This document shows positions 16,670-26,070 of a stretch of 64,000 nt of DNA, in pieces. The position numbers and the translations under genes were made by a program. The notes under the pieces are model-generated. The model was not told where the DNA came from, ran no database searches, and saw only the letters and a list, made by a program, of their open reading frames with translations. Where the stretch lies: positions 124,001 through 188,000 of the forward strand of contig NZ_JAGJEG010000005.1 of assembly GCF_018100905.1 (NCBI RefSeq), read 5' to 3'. Each line of letters opens with the position of its first letter. The first letter of the stretch is position 1. Origin of the DNA: Pseudoalteromonas sp. MMG010. Lineage in GTDB: Bacteria; Pseudomonadota; Gammaproteobacteria; Enterobacterales; Alteromonadaceae.

Positions 16670-18166
16670 ATGAGTTCAGCTCCAAACAGTGGTTTTTTTG
16701 GCCACCCTAAGGGACTATCTACTTTATTTTTCACTGAAATGTGGGAAAGAATGAGTTATTACGGAATGCGAGCATTGCTCGTGTTGTTTATGACTGCCAG
16801 TCTACAAGAACAAGGATTAGCGTTTACCGTTGCTTCTGCTTCTGCTATTTACGGCTTATACACAGGTGCTGTTTACTTTTTAGGCTTGCCCGGTGGTTGG
16901 TTAGCTGACCGTTTGTTTGGCGGCCAACGAGCAGTTTGGTACGGTGGTATTGTTATTATGTGTGGTCACATAATTTTAGCTATACCTCACGATAACTCAT
17001 TCTTTATTGGCTTAATTTTTGTTGCTATCGGTACGGGTTTATTAAAGCCTAATATCAGCGCAATGGTAGGCCAACTCTATGCCAGTGACGATGAGCGCCG
17101 AGATGGTGGTTACGCAATTTATTACATGGGTATTAACCTTGGTTCTATTGTGGGTTACTACGTATGTGGTTACTTTATGGAAAATGTAGGCTGGCATTGG
17201 GCATTTGGTGCTGCAGCTGTCGGTATGGGTATTGGTTTAATCCAATATCACTTTACCTTAAAAAACCTACCACCACATAGTTCACTCCCTGCAAATCCTC
17301 TTTCAGCAAAAGGTAAATCAAATACTTGGATTGCCATTGGTGCATTTTTAGCAGTTGTTGTCGGGGTTGTTGTCGGTGCCTCTACAGGTGCAATAACAAT
17401 TAACCCTATTGTCATTGCAGGTTACGTGGCAGTTGCTTTTTCCGTTATCTTTTTTGTTTATTTTGGCCTTATTTACTTCAATGGTAATTTAAACGAAGCT
17501 GAAAAAAGACGTATGTGGGCATTGTTCTTAGTCTGTATCGCATCAGCTTGTTTTTGGTCTGGTTTTGAGCAGGCCGGTTCATCACTTAATTTATTTACCC
17601 GTGATTACACCGATCGTTTTATTGGTACATTTGAAATACCCACTGCATGGTTTCAATCACTAAATGCCATTTTCATTATTGTTTTATCGCCGTTTTTTGC
17701 CGCACTGTGGATTAACTTATCTAAAAGCATGCTTTCACCGTCGTACAGTATTAAATGTGCTGTTGGCTTAATTATTATGGCATCTGGCTTTTTAGTTATG
17801 TTTATGGCTGCACAATATGCTGCTGAAGGTCTTAAAGTGGCTCCTTATTGGTTAGTTACAACTTACTTTTTACATACTGTGGGTGAGCTTTGTTTAAGCC
17901 CAGTTGCATTAAGTGCAGTGAGTAAGCTTTCACCTAAACGTTTTTCTGGTCAAATGATGGGCGTATTCGTTTTAACCTACTCAATAGGCAATATCATTGC
18001 AGGCCTATTAGCTGGTAACTTCGATCCTGAGAACGTACACGAAATCCCTAATTTATACTTACAAATTGCGCTATTTAGTATAGGCATTGGTATTGTATTA
18101 GTACTGATTAGCTTTAAAGCTAAAGTATGGGAAAAACAAGGCTTAAACGACGAAGAAACAGCTTAA
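16670..18166 (+). CDS. POT-family di/tripeptide:proton symporter
   Basis: 498 residues with about 14 membrane segments. The POT/PTR family signatures are clear: FFTEMWERMSYYGMRALL near the N-terminus (ExxERFxYYG-type proton-coupling motif), then GGWLADRLFGGQRAVWYGG and GTGLLKPNISAMVGQLY (PTR2 signature), and FWSGFEQAGSSLNLF and LCLSPVALSAVSKL in the second half. It should import small peptides driven by protons at the inner membrane, related to DtpA/DtpB. It is a single-gene unit with its own RBS and strong terminator. Confidence 0.92.
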   Translation: MSSAPNSGFFGHPKGLSTLFFTEMWERMSYYGMRALLVLFMTASLQEQGLAFTVASASAIYGLYTGAVYFLGLPGGWLADRLFGGQRAVWYGGIVIMCGHIILAIPHDNSFFIGLIFVAIGTGLLKPNISAMVGQLYASDDERRDGGYAIYYMGINLGSIVGYYVCGYFMENVGWHWAFGAAAVGMGIGLIQYHFTLKNLPPHSSLPANPLSAKGKSNTWIAIGAFLAVVVGVVVGASTGAITINPIVIAGYVAVAFSVIFFVYFGLIYFNGNLNEAEKRRMWALFLVCIASACFWSGFEQAGSSLNLFTRDYTDRFIGTFEIPTAWFQSLNAIFIIVLSPFFAALWINLSKSMLSPSYSIKCAVGLIIMASGFLVMFMAAQYAAEGLKVAPYWLVTTYFLHTVGELCLSPVALSAVSKLSPKRFSGQMMGVFVLTYSIGNIIAGLLAGNFDPENVHEIPNLYLQIALFSIGIGIVLVLISFKAKVWEKQGLNDEETA

Positions 18167-18187
18167 GTCGTATTAATAGTAATATCT

Positions 18188-18220
18188 AAAGGCAAGCGCA
18201 CTCAGCGCTTGCCTTTTTTT
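18188..18220 (+). terminator. Terminator of the POT transporter gene
   Basis: AAGGCAAGCGC, loop ACTCA, GCGCTTGCCTT, then a T tract. A strong GC-rich stem about 20 bases after the stop codon. Confidence 0.9.
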
Positions 18221-18468
18221 ATTGCAATAAAAAAATTCCGTAAGCCAAAAGAACGACATGCCAAAGTCATGTTTAAACACCTATTAAATACCCCTAGTAG
18301 TGAGGCATGCAAGATATAATGTAATCACCAAAACGTGTATTTTATGCAATGAAATTAATGAGCTATAAAAGCAAATAACAAGGTTAAATATATATGTAAA
18401 AATTATTACTGGCTTTTTCAGCCCAAGTTGGTATCTTAATCTGGTTAATAGTCAGTTGTATATTTAGT
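18221..18468. other. Intergenic region before the M23 peptidase gene
   Basis: About 250 bases after the terminator with no supported gene. Only a short inverted repeat (ACATG...CATGT near 18256) is seen. There is no recognisable Shine-Dalgarno before the ATG at 18469. Confidence 0.3.
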
Positions 18469-19623
18469 ATGTCATTATTTATAAAGTCTTTTTATCATCG
18501 ATGTTTTCCAACTCGCCAATTGCTTATACGCCAAAATGGGGAAGTTAAGCACCTTGTTTTAGCGCCTTGGTTACAACTTTTCACTATATTGGCTTTGTGT
18601 ATTACTTTAATTTGGGTAACCGTTTCTAGCTTTAGAATATATAACCAAACAAATAAAATCACACACATTGAGCAATCACAACAAACCAAACAAACGCTTT
18701 GGCAACATCAAATCGAACAACAAAAGGCTCTGCAAACACAACAACGTGAACAGCTTGCTATATTAGAACAAAAACAAATACTGCTACAAAGTATGATCGA
18801 ATCTTTACCAGCTTCTATTAGCAACGAAACGATTGATTCTATTAATGAACTCACTATTCCCATTGACGAAAAGAGTGATTTTCATGAACCCTTAGTTGAA
18901 GCGTCAAACAAACAAGCAGCACTCACCTATTCAGATGCATTTTCGACAAAATATGAACAATTAACTAAAGCTTATCAAAACAACTTTTTATACCTAGAAA
19001 AGCAAATTGAAAGCCGCCACAAAACCATTTTGAATATGCTTGAAGGGGCGGGTTTAGAGCTTGCATTAGCACAGCATTTAGCGCAAACAAAACCACTTGT
19101 GGCACAAGGCGGACCTTATAATAATTTTGATGAGAGTAAATTGCCTAAATCATTTTTAACCGTGGCTGATAAATTACTTGCGCTGAATAACCTCGAATCT
19201 TTTTTAACTGAATTACCTAATGCATTGCCTTTAGAAAAAGCTAAGTACTATATTTCAAGCCAATATGGGTTACGAAAAGATCCAATGAACAACCGTAAGG
19301 CCTTTCATAAAGGCGTTGATTTAGCAGGTTGGCATAAGACCGAAATTTTTGCCCCTGCGAATGGCACAGTTTTAAGAGCGGGTCGTAACGGGGGTTATGG
19401 CAATTTTATTGAAATTCAACATAAAAATGGATTAGTTACTCGCTTTGGCCATCTAAATAAAATAAAAGTTAAAAAGGGTCAAATCGTTGCTAAAAATGAT
19501 GTTATCGGCTTAATGGGAAGTACAGGACGTAGCACCAGCACGCATTTACATTACGAAGTATTACTTGATGGCAATCATATAAATCCACTAAAAATAACAA
19601 AGGCGCTTTCTCGTGTTCGGTAA
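18469..19623 (+). CDS. Membrane-anchored M23 metallopeptidase (LytM-like)
   Basis: 384 residues. A cytoplasmic N-terminus (FYHRCFPTRQLLIRQNGEVK) is followed by one membrane helix (about residues 34-54), then a Gln-rich coiled coil (~60-115), and a C-terminal LytM/M23 domain. The zinc-site motifs are complete: H280xxxD284 (HKGVDLAG) and H359-L-H361 (HLHYEV). Such enzymes cut peptide crosslinks of peptidoglycan in the periplasm. The stop overlaps the start of the bactofilin gene by 11 bases; M23 peptidase plus bactofilin is a known shape-control pairing, in which the bactofilin positions the hydrolase. An active enzyme is expected. Confidence 0.88.
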   Translation: MSLFIKSFYHRCFPTRQLLIRQNGEVKHLVLAPWLQLFTILALCITLIWVTVSSFRIYNQTNKITHIEQSQQTKQTLWQHQIEQQKALQTQQREQLAILEQKQILLQSMIESLPASISNETIDSINELTIPIDEKSDFHEPLVEASNKQAALTYSDAFSTKYEQLTKAYQNNFLYLEKQIESRHKTILNMLEGAGLELALAQHLAQTKPLVAQGGPYNNFDESKLPKSFLTVADKLLALNNLESFLTELPNALPLEKAKYYISSQYGLRKDPMNNRKAFHKGVDLAGWHKTEIFAPANGTVLRAGRNGGYGNFIEIQHKNGLVTRFGHLNKIKVKKGQIVAKNDVIGLMGSTGRSTSTHLHYEVLLDGNHINPLKITKALSRVR

Positions 19624-20104
19624 AAAAAAGCAGAATAAAAATACAACTAATACCTCTTTACGACGTACTAACAGTACACCCTCTATTATTTCTCAAGATG
19701 TTCGATTAACAGGGACTTTAACCAGTCAAGGCGAAGTTCAACTTGACGGTCGAATTGACGGCGATTTAAAGGTACAACATCTAGTTATAGGCACTACAGG
19801 GATAGTTGAAGGTGTTGTTGAAGCTAAAAGCGTTATTGTTAAAGGAAAAATAATCGGTTCACTTAATGCAAGCGAAGTGACGATTAAAAATAGCGCGCAC
19901 GTTCATGGCGACGTATTTCATGACACGCTCAGTATCGAAGCCGGTGCCGAAATAGAAGGGAATTTAAAACAACGTTTTGAAAAAGAAAACATTGATTTAA
20001 ACCCACCAAAAAAAGACGCTCAAGATAGCGAAGTAAAGCCACTCATAAATGATGACGACACCGGTTTATCATTTGTAAATAAACCGGCTCCAAGCAAAAA
20101 GTAA
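19613..20104 (+). CDS. Bactofilin (polymer-forming cytoskeletal protein)
   Basis: 163 residues from a GTG start inside the end of the M23 gene. A short Lys-rich N-terminus is followed by a right-handed beta-helix core at about residues 27-125, with the regular hydrophobic periodicity of DUF583 (LTGTLTSQGEVQLDGRIDGDLKVQHLVIGTTG, split across repeats), and a disordered acidic tail. Bactofilins polymerise without nucleotide at the inner membrane and recruit cell-wall enzymes. The overlap with the M23 gene makes joint expression nearly certain. Confidence 0.9.
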   Translation: MFGKKKQNKNTTNTSLRRTNSTPSIISQDVRLTGTLTSQGEVQLDGRIDGDLKVQHLVIGTTGIVEGVVEAKSVIVKGKIIGSLNASEVTIKNSAHVHGDVFHDTLSIEAGAEIEGNLKQRFEKENIDLNPPKKDAQDSEVKPLINDDDTGLSFVNKPAPSKK

Positions 20105-20578
20105 TTATTTTTTTTCGGTAATATACATAGTGATATCTGCAGTGAATACTAATTCATTGCGGGTATTATATAATTTCACCGGAACAATTAAATCTTCTTT
20201 ATCAATCCATTGCCTCGGCACGTCAATCTCTGCAATGGCAGTCACATCGGTATCAACTTTTGCTAAATAATGTACGGTCATCGCTTTAGGGATCCAACGA
20301 TGGGTTTTTACAGGCACCGTTGCATCAACCATTACACCGGCACACAACTCAGCTAAGTTACATTGTGCAATAGCATGAATAGTCCCAATATGATTATGTA
20401 CACTGCGTCGGTTTTTAACCATCGCACTGCAATGCCCTGCTTTTAAATCGAGTACATAGGGTTTCATCGAACCAAAATAAGGGGCTTTAAAACAAACCGC
20501 TTTACTAAAAAGCCAGTGTCCAAAAGGTAGTGATTTAAATTTTTCCCATGTTTTTAATAAAGATGATTTACCACTCAT
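20105..20578 (-). CDS. DUF4442 hotdog-fold protein, thioesterase-like
   Basis: 157 residues matching the DUF4442 group of the hotdog superfamily: VKNRRSVHNHIGTIHAIAQCNLAELCAGVMVDATVP, with the HNHxGTIHAxA core typical of PaaI-related acyl-CoA thioesterases, and later strands KAMTVHYLAKVDTDVTAIAEI. An acyl-thioester hydrolase role is possible, but the substrate is unknown and DUF4442 is largely uncharacterised. It converges on the bactofilin gene with no space between the stop codons. Confidence 0.75.
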   Translation of the reverse strand: MSGKSSLLKTWEKFKSLPFGHWLFSKAVCFKAPYFGSMKPYVLDLKAGHCSAMVKNRRSVHNHIGTIHAIAQCNLAELCAGVMVDATVPVKTHRWIPKAMTVHYLAKVDTDVTAIAEIDVPRQWIDKEDLIVPVKLYNTRNELVFTADITMYITEKK

Positions 20579-20747
20579 AAAATATTCCTTGTCAGTTTAT
20601 AACCTGACGTTAACACATCAGACCAGTTTAAAAAAGCAAACATACGACGTCTTTTTTAAATTAATTTTAATCAAGCCAGTGACACGGGTCATAAGCCCTT
20701 CCTTTTTAACAGACAGATCCCTAAAATAGCATTTAAAAGGAGGACCA

Positions 20748-21941
20748 ATGCAAACACCCAGTGCAAAACCCAATGTAACTTTGTTACTTATCTTAATATT
20801 ACTCGTTATTTTCTGCCCGATGGCAATTGATATTTACTTACCAGCCTTTCCAACCATTGCTGAGCAATTACATGTTAGTGAGCAACAAGTACAACAAACC
20901 GTTGCTATTTTTATGCTTACAGTAGGATTAGGGCAACTTATAGCGGGTCCTTTAGCTGACAAATTTGGCCGTAAACCTGTCGCTATTGTTGGCATATGTT
21001 TATATGGCTTATCTGCTTTAGCGGCTTATTTTTCAACGTCGTTTGAAATATTAATGCTCGCTCGCGCTATCCAAGGTTTAGGAGCGTGTGCAACATTTGT
21101 GAGTGCTTTTGCTATTGTTCGCGATAAATATGGTCCAGAAAAAAGTGGGCAAATGATCACCTACCTCAATGGTATTGTGTGTTTTATACCCGCATTAGCG
21201 CCTATTTTGGGAGCATGGCTTACATTGCAATTTGGCTGGCGTATGAACTTTATGTTTTTAACTGTTTTTGCTGTTATAGGCTTAGCTGTAACAATCTTGT
21301 TTTTTCGCGAAACACGCCCTGCCGATAGTCATTATCAAGGTCATATTTTAGATTTCAGACGCTTTACGCCTATTATAAAAACCCCTATTTTTCTTTTTAA
21401 TAGCTTAATTTGCATGATTGCCATGTCGGCTATCTTGGTATTTGTAACCTTAGCACCGGGCTGGATAATTACCGAGCTAGGGGGCAGTGTCACCGATTTT
21501 ACTTTTTGGTTTACCCTAAATGCTATTTTAAGTATTGTTGCCAGTTTTTTAGCTCCCATTTATATTAAACGCAATAGTCAGCGTGCGCTTCGTGTCGGGC
21601 TCAGTTTATTACTTTTCTCAGGGGGGTTAATGTTGTTATTAAGCCGCGTTCACACCGCCCTTGCATTTATGATCCCTATATTAATATCAGCACTTGGGTT
21701 TTCGTTATGTTTAGGCTCTGCTGCTGGAATGGCACTATCGCGCTTTGCTAAACAAGCCGGTACAGCTTCGGCTTTAATTGGTTTAATGCAAATGAGTGGC
21801 GCCAGTGTGTTAGTGCTTATCAGCCATTATTTAGCACTAAGCGCACCTTGGCTAATTGCCTTTCATTTATTACTCCTTACCCCTTTATGGTTAATTTTAA
21901 TGAGTAAAAAAGCACACTCATTACATCCAACTAAAGGTTAG
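20748..21941 (+). CDS. Bcr/CflA-type MFS drug efflux transporter
   Basis: 397 residues, 12 predicted membrane segments. The start is supported by a near-perfect Shine-Dalgarno (AAGGAGG at 20737-20743). FCPMAIDIYLPAFPTIAEQL in helix 1 and GPLADKFGRKPV (MFS motif A, residues 67-78) are characteristic of the DHA1 Bcr/CflA group, as are RAIQGLGACATFVSAFAIVRD and FIPALAPILGAWL. Likely a proton-driven exporter of small drugs or metabolites. The LysE-family gene starts five bases after its stop, so the two are probably co-transcribed. Confidence 0.88.
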   Translation: MQTPSAKPNVTLLLILILLVIFCPMAIDIYLPAFPTIAEQLHVSEQQVQQTVAIFMLTVGLGQLIAGPLADKFGRKPVAIVGICLYGLSALAAYFSTSFEILMLARAIQGLGACATFVSAFAIVRDKYGPEKSGQMITYLNGIVCFIPALAPILGAWLTLQFGWRMNFMFLTVFAVIGLAVTILFFRETRPADSHYQGHILDFRRFTPIIKTPIFLFNSLICMIAMSAILVFVTLAPGWIITELGGSVTDFTFWFTLNAILSIVASFLAPIYIKRNSQRALRVGLSLLLFSGGLMLLLSRVHTALAFMIPILISALGFSLCLGSAAGMALSRFAKQAGTASALIGLMQMSGASVLVLISHYLALSAPWLIAFHLLLLTPLWLILMSKKAHSLHPTKG

Positions 21942-21946
21942 CTATA

Positions 21947-22579
21947 ATGATAAATCCTGATTATTTAGCCTCATTTTTATTGGCCAGTTTTTTAATGGCT
22001 GTTGCACCAGGGCCATCCAATGCATTTTTAATGGCGCAAACCTTTGCCAAAGGGCGTCATGCAGGTATGCAAAGTGCTTTTGGCTTTGCTTTAGGCGGTG
22101 TTATCCACACTTTTTTTGCTGTGGTAGGTTTAAGCGCTATTTTAAAAGCGTCTACCACCGCTTACGCCGCAGTCCAATACCTTGGTGCAGGTTATTTAGC
22201 CTATTTAGGTTTTATGATGATAAAAGAAAGTGTTATAAAAACAGCTAAGCCAGTAAAAAATGAGCAAGTAATGGGGACTGAAAAACAAAAAAATGTCATG
22301 TTCCAAGCTATGATGACTGAAGTACTCAATCCAAAAGTAGCCTTGTTTTTTATTGCATTTATACCTCAGTTTGTCGATCCAACACTATCATCGGCAACAT
22401 TTCAATTGGCTTTTTTTGGCTTACTTTATCCTATTTTTGCTTTTCCGATAGACTGCACGTATATTTATTTTGGCGATAAAATTGCACTGTTTTTTCGCCG
22501 TAACCCAAATTCACAAATTTGGATTGATCGGATCACTGGCCTAGTATTTATTGCTTTGGCGATTAATCTTTTACTTTAA
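21947..22579 (+). CDS. LysE/RhtB-family amino-acid exporter
   Basis: 210 residues with six membrane segments. The family signature VAPGPSNAFLMAQTFAKGRHAGMQSAFGFALG (split over residues ~20-50) and EVLNPKVALFFIAFIPQFVDP are clear. LysE/RhtB proteins export amino acids such as threonine or homoserine lactones; the substrate cannot be read here. It lies between the Bcr/CflA gene and methylglyoxal synthase with short gaps, so a three-gene operon is likely. Confidence 0.88.
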   Translation: MINPDYLASFLLASFLMAVAPGPSNAFLMAQTFAKGRHAGMQSAFGFALGGVIHTFFAVVGLSAILKASTTAYAAVQYLGAGYLAYLGFMMIKESVIKTAKPVKNEQVMGTEKQKNVMFQAMMTEVLNPKVALFFIAFIPQFVDPTLSSATFQLAFFGLLYPIFAFPIDCTYIYFGDKIALFFRRNPNSQIWIDRITGLVFIALAINLLL

Positions 22580-22597
22580 TAAATAATAAGAAGTAAT

Positions 22598-23062
22598 ATG
22601 GAACAAAAACAACAGTCTCTTCCCGCACAAAAAAATATAGCCTTAGTAGCACACGACGGTAAAAAAGCCGCATTAAAGCAGTGGTGTGAAAAACATAAAA
22701 CAATATTAAGCCAGCACACATTATATGGCACAGGCACGACAGGGCATTTAATCGAAAAAACAACAGGATTAAATGTGGTACAACTATTGAGTGGTCCTAT
22801 GGGGGGCGATCAACAGCTTGGGGCAAAAATTGCTGAGCACGAAGTGCATATGCTTATTTTCTTTTGGGATCCACTAGCCTCTCAACCCCATGATCCAGAT
22901 GTAAAAGCATTGCTTCGCTTAGCGGCTGTTTGGAATATTCCTGTTGCCTGTAATGAAGTAAGTGCCGACATGCTCCTAAGCTCACCTTTAATGGATGTTG
23001 AACTTGATCGCACCTTGCCCGATTACGAAAAATATCTCGCAACCCGACAAGTCGATTTATAA
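22598..23062 (+). CDS. mgsA: Methylglyoxal synthase
   Basis: 154 residues, normal length (E. coli 152). The enzyme converts dihydroxyacetone phosphate to methylglyoxal and phosphate, a bypass of lower glycolysis used under phosphate limitation or sugar-phosphate stress. Motifs: [14 protein letters not shown], the phosphate-binding [15 protein letters not shown], and [13 protein letters not shown] with the catalytic Asp at position 71, as in E. coli. [20 protein letters not shown] is also conserved. It lies 18 bases after the LysE gene on the same strand. Confidence 0.96.
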   Translation: MEQKQQSLPAQKNIALVAHDGKKAALKQWCEKHKTILSQHTLYGTGTTGHLIEKTTGLNVVQLLSGPMGGDQQLGAKIAEHEVHMLIFFWDPLASQPHDPDVKALLRLAAVWNIPVACNEVSADMLLSSPLMDVELDRTLPDYEKYLATRQVDL

Positions 23063-23071
23063 CACATTATA

Positions 23072-24436
23072 TTATTTAAACACCATGCTGGCCCATTTAG
23101 TTAGGCCAGCGGTTACACTGCCAAAATGGTCACCATTAAGCATTGTTATATTTCCTAAATGTTCATTTAACGCGGCTTTTATTAATGGCGATTGTGCACT
23201 TCCTCCCGTTAAATAAATTACATCAGGCGTTGTCGCTGCATCCTGTATTGCTTGCTTAGCAAGCGTTACAATTTGCTCAATGCTACTTTGTACTGCCAAT
23301 GCTAAATCACTTACCGATAAGTTTTCAGTTAACCCGTGATTCAAAAACCCTAAATCACAATCAAATGTGTCAGCAGAAGATAACGCGATTTTCGCCGCCT
23401 CTCCTTGTTGTACCAATTGGTGCCCTTGTTTGTTTTGCTGTAAATGAATTAATCGTTTATAAAGCTCAGGTGCGCTTACATCACGAAGTTGCGCATTTAA
23501 TTCACGAGAATGACTCTGGCTATAAAATTGGCTTTGTAAATTAACATCATTAATTTTGCATGCTTGCCAAAAGGGTTGATTCGGTAAAGGTAACCCCGAT
23601 TTAAAGGTACTGCCTAAACCAAGTAAGGGCATGAGCCCATGAAAACTTAACGCAATGTCTAAATCATTTCCACCCACTCGTTTACCACTGTGCGCTAAAA
23701 AATCATGCGCACGTTCGCTATTGCCTCTAAAGCTTGGCCCCATTTGTACAAACGAACAATCACTGGTTCCTCCCCCTATATCAATAACGAGTACTTTTTG
23801 ATCTTGCGTTAACTTACTCTCGTAATCGATTCCCGCAGCAAGTGGTTCATATAAAAACTCAACATCTTTAAAGCCTGCACGCTTTGCTGCTCGCTCTAAA
23901 ATACCAACGGCTTGTTGGTTTGAGTCTTCAGCCCCTACGGCTTGAAAGTTAACAGGGCGGCCAATCACGGTTTGTGTCAGTGTATTATTTAAAGAGTCTT
24001 CAGCGCGTTGCTTAATTTTTAAGATCATCGCCGTGGCAATATCTTCAAAAAAGTTTATTTGCCCTTGTTTTAGGCCTATTGCGCCAAAAAATGATTTTGG
24101 CGATTTAACAAAATACCCTTCTTCAGGAAACTGTACATATTCATTTATCGCTTCGCGTCCAATAAATAACGTTTCATCAGAGGGTTGTAAATCTAAATCG
24201 GACTTTATACGCGGTAGTGTATTTAGTAATGCTTGGCGCTGGGTTAAAAAGTCGTTTTCGTGAGCCGATCCCTGTAGGTTTTTAGCTACAAAATCAACTA
24301 CTAAAGCACTATGGTGGGTATAAAGCGTAGACGGTAGGTAATATTTACCTTGCTCAAGTGGTACTAATTGAACACTTTCTTCATTCATAACGCCCATAGC
24401 ACAATTAGAACTACCATAATCAAAACCGACAAACAT
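23072..24436 (-). CDS. yegD: YegD-like Hsp70-family chaperone
   Basis: 454 residues, matching E. coli YegD (450) and shorter than DnaK because the substrate-binding and lid regions are reduced. ATPase-domain motifs: FVGFDYGSSNCAMGVM (phosphate 1), FLYEPLAAGIDYE, VLVIDIGGGTSDCSFVQM (phosphate 2), and VIYLTGGSAQSPLIKAAL (adenosine). A cytosolic actin-fold ATPase; its client is unknown even in E. coli. It converges with mgsA with nine bases between stops. Confidence 0.9.
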   Translation of the reverse strand: MFVGFDYGSSNCAMGVMNEESVQLVPLEQGKYYLPSTLYTHHSALVVDFVAKNLQGSAHENDFLTQRQALLNTLPRIKSDLDLQPSDETLFIGREAINEYVQFPEEGYFVKSPKSFFGAIGLKQGQINFFEDIATAMILKIKQRAEDSLNNTLTQTVIGRPVNFQAVGAEDSNQQAVGILERAAKRAGFKDVEFLYEPLAAGIDYESKLTQDQKVLVIDIGGGTSDCSFVQMGPSFRGNSERAHDFLAHSGKRVGGNDLDIALSFHGLMPLLGLGSTFKSGLPLPNQPFWQACKINDVNLQSQFYSQSHSRELNAQLRDVSAPELYKRLIHLQQNKQGHQLVQQGEAAKIALSSADTFDCDLGFLNHGLTENLSVSDLALAVQSSIEQIVTLAKQAIQDAATTPDVIYLTGGSAQSPLIKAALNEHLGNITMLNGDHFGSVTAGLTKWASMVFK

Positions 24437-24488
24437 ACTTCACCATACATTATCAAAAGGCCGCGCAATTTAGCACATTTTATAAAAA

Positions 24489-25337
24489 TTATAAATGCTC
24501 TCTCACCCTTAAAAAACGAGCAAAGCGCGGCACCCCATTTTTTGTTAGGCCATGATATCGGAAGGTTATTGTACTTCCAATTTTAGGTGGGTTTATCCGT
24601 AGCATATCGCTAAAGCCGGTGCCTATTTTAAATATTTTACCTTCGGGTGTTTGTACTTTTAATGCGCCTAACATGTCTTGATACTTTCCTTTGCCTGGTA
24701 AATGCGCAATAACAGTGGCTTCAGCATCTAAATAAGGCTTTAGTTTTAACAATGTATTACTGCGGCCACTTTTGTATTTCGCGTTTGCTAAATGAAGCAT
24801 AACGCCTTCTGCCCCCTGTTGCGTTATGTCATTAAAATAGGCCATTAATAACTGAGTATCGTTAAAGTGATGTTGCTCAACCGCCTTAATATGAGGCGCG
24901 TTGATGTTTGTAACTAAATCACGATAGTTTTTATAACGTGTACTAAAAGGAAGTGTACTATCTGGCATATCAAAAATTAAATAACTGATCTGCTGCCAGG
25001 CAATATCATTGGGAATTTGCGTTCTTACAATACCGCTTACTTGGGAAAATTTACCGCGCTCTATCCAAAGCTCTCCATCGAGCCAAATATTAGGTAGGGG
25101 ATCACTAAACCAAATGGGGGGATGAATGGTGTTCCCTTTTCGCGTGATAAACTTTTCTCCGGTCCATATCGCTCTAACACCATCGAATTTTTCACTTACT
25201 AAATAATGGTTTATATTTTTATGTTTTTGCTCATTAAATACTTTTGCCAATAATACCGATGGCTGTGCATGTACTAACAAATTAAAACAAAATAATAAAG
25301 TGGCTAATAAAAATTTAATCACTCTGCTTGCATCCAT
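24489..25337 (-). CDS. Exported ATP-dependent DNA ligase
   Basis: 282 residues from the ATG at 25337; a longer TTG-initiated frame to 25376 would overlap the HAD gene and is unlikely. Residues 1-24 (MDASRVIKFLLATLLFCFNL, then LVHAQ) form a signal peptide, so the enzyme should act in the periplasm. The nucleotidyltransferase motif I is SEKFDGVRAIW with the adenylated Lys at K50. WLDGELW, GAEGVMLH and LLKLKPYLDAEA follow as motifs III, IV and V, and a compact OB-fold C-terminus (about residues 200-282) ends with FRYHGLTKNGVPRFARFLRV. This is the small Lig E type ligase known in Vibrio, Haemophilus and Neisseria, implicated in extracellular DNA or uptake. Confidence 0.88.
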   Translation of the reverse strand: MDASRVIKFLLATLLFCFNLLVHAQPSVLLAKVFNEQKHKNINHYLVSEKFDGVRAIWTGEKFITRKGNTIHPPIWFSDPLPNIWLDGELWIERGKFSQVSGIVRTQIPNDIAWQQISYLIFDMPDSTLPFSTRYKNYRDLVTNINAPHIKAVEQHHFNDTQLLMAYFNDITQQGAEGVMLHLANAKYKSGRSNTLLKLKPYLDAEATVIAHLPGKGKYQDMLGALKVQTPEGKIFKIGTGFSDMLRINPPKIGSTITFRYHGLTKNGVPRFARFLRVREHL

Positions 25338-25359
25338 GCAATAAGATATATGTAATAAA

Positions 25360-26013
25360 CTATAGTTGAGATTCAAGCCATAGCAAAAATGCGTTTAAAT
25401 CTTTCATCTGGTAGGTTGCGTTTGTAAAATCATGGGTATAAGTATGGCTATTTGCTATTGCAACCACAGCTAAATTAGCATTGTGTGCGGCTGTAACACC
25501 CGTGCAAGTATCTTCAATAGCAATACCATCGTGCGGGGGGATATTAAGTTGCTTAAGTGCCAATATATAAGGGTCGCCGGCAGGTTTTGGCGCATTAACA
25601 TCATCTTTAGTTACTAAGGTGTCAAATAAATCATAAAACCCTAAGCCTGTTAATATTGGTTCAGCTTCACATCGCGCACTGCCAGTAACGAGGGCCATTT
25701 TTAATCCCATATTTTTAACCGCAAGTAATGTTTGCTTGGCATATGGCATTAACACAGGCAAATGACTCTGCACATAATCTGAAAATAACGAATGTTTTCT
25801 CTGTGCTAATTGCTCTGGCGTTTCAGGCAAATTATATTGCGTTATTATTTCCTTGGCAGCCTCAACGGTGGGGCGTCCTGAAAAACGTTGGCAAAAGTCA
25901 TCTTCTTGATAGAACACATTCAATGGTGCGAGTATTTGGCTCCAACATTGAAAATGCATACTTTCAGAGTCAACCAAAGTACCATCCATATCAAATAAAA
26001 CCGCTTTTATCAT
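25360..26013 (-). CDS. HAD-superfamily phosphatase (beta-phosphoglucomutase-like)
   Basis: 217 residues from the ATG at 26013, supported by an AAGG site eight bases upstream; the longer frame to 26037 would begin in the T-tract of the preceding terminator. Motif I is LFDMDGTLVDSE with nucleophile D8 and acid/base D10; motif II is ALVTGSA, and the acidic motif IV is in KPAGDPYILALKQL and AIEDTCTGVTAAHNA. The cap is the small alpha-helical C1 type of the YqaB/PgmB/Gph group. It dephosphorylates a small sugar phosphate or similar; substrate unknown. Confidence 0.85.
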   Translation of the reverse strand: MIKAVLFDMDGTLVDSESMHFQCWSQILAPLNVFYQEDDFCQRFSGRPTVEAAKEIITQYNLPETPEQLAQRKHSLFSDYVQSHLPVLMPYAKQTLLAVKNMGLKMALVTGSARCEAEPILTGLGFYDLFDTLVTKDDVNAPKPAGDPYILALKQLNIPPHDGIAIEDTCTGVTAAHNANLAVVAIANSHTYTHDFTNATYQMKDLNAFLLWLESQL

Positions 26014-26033
26014 TATTAGCACCTTATTTTTGA

Positions 26034-26060
26034 GCATAAAAAAGGTGCCTAAGCACCTTA
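26034..26060 (-). terminator. Leftward terminator after the 99-residue gene
   Basis: On the minus strand AAGGTGC, a short loop, GCACCTT and then six T residues. It lies just after the stop at 26071. Confidence 0.75.
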
Positions 26061-26070
26061 TTATAATTCA

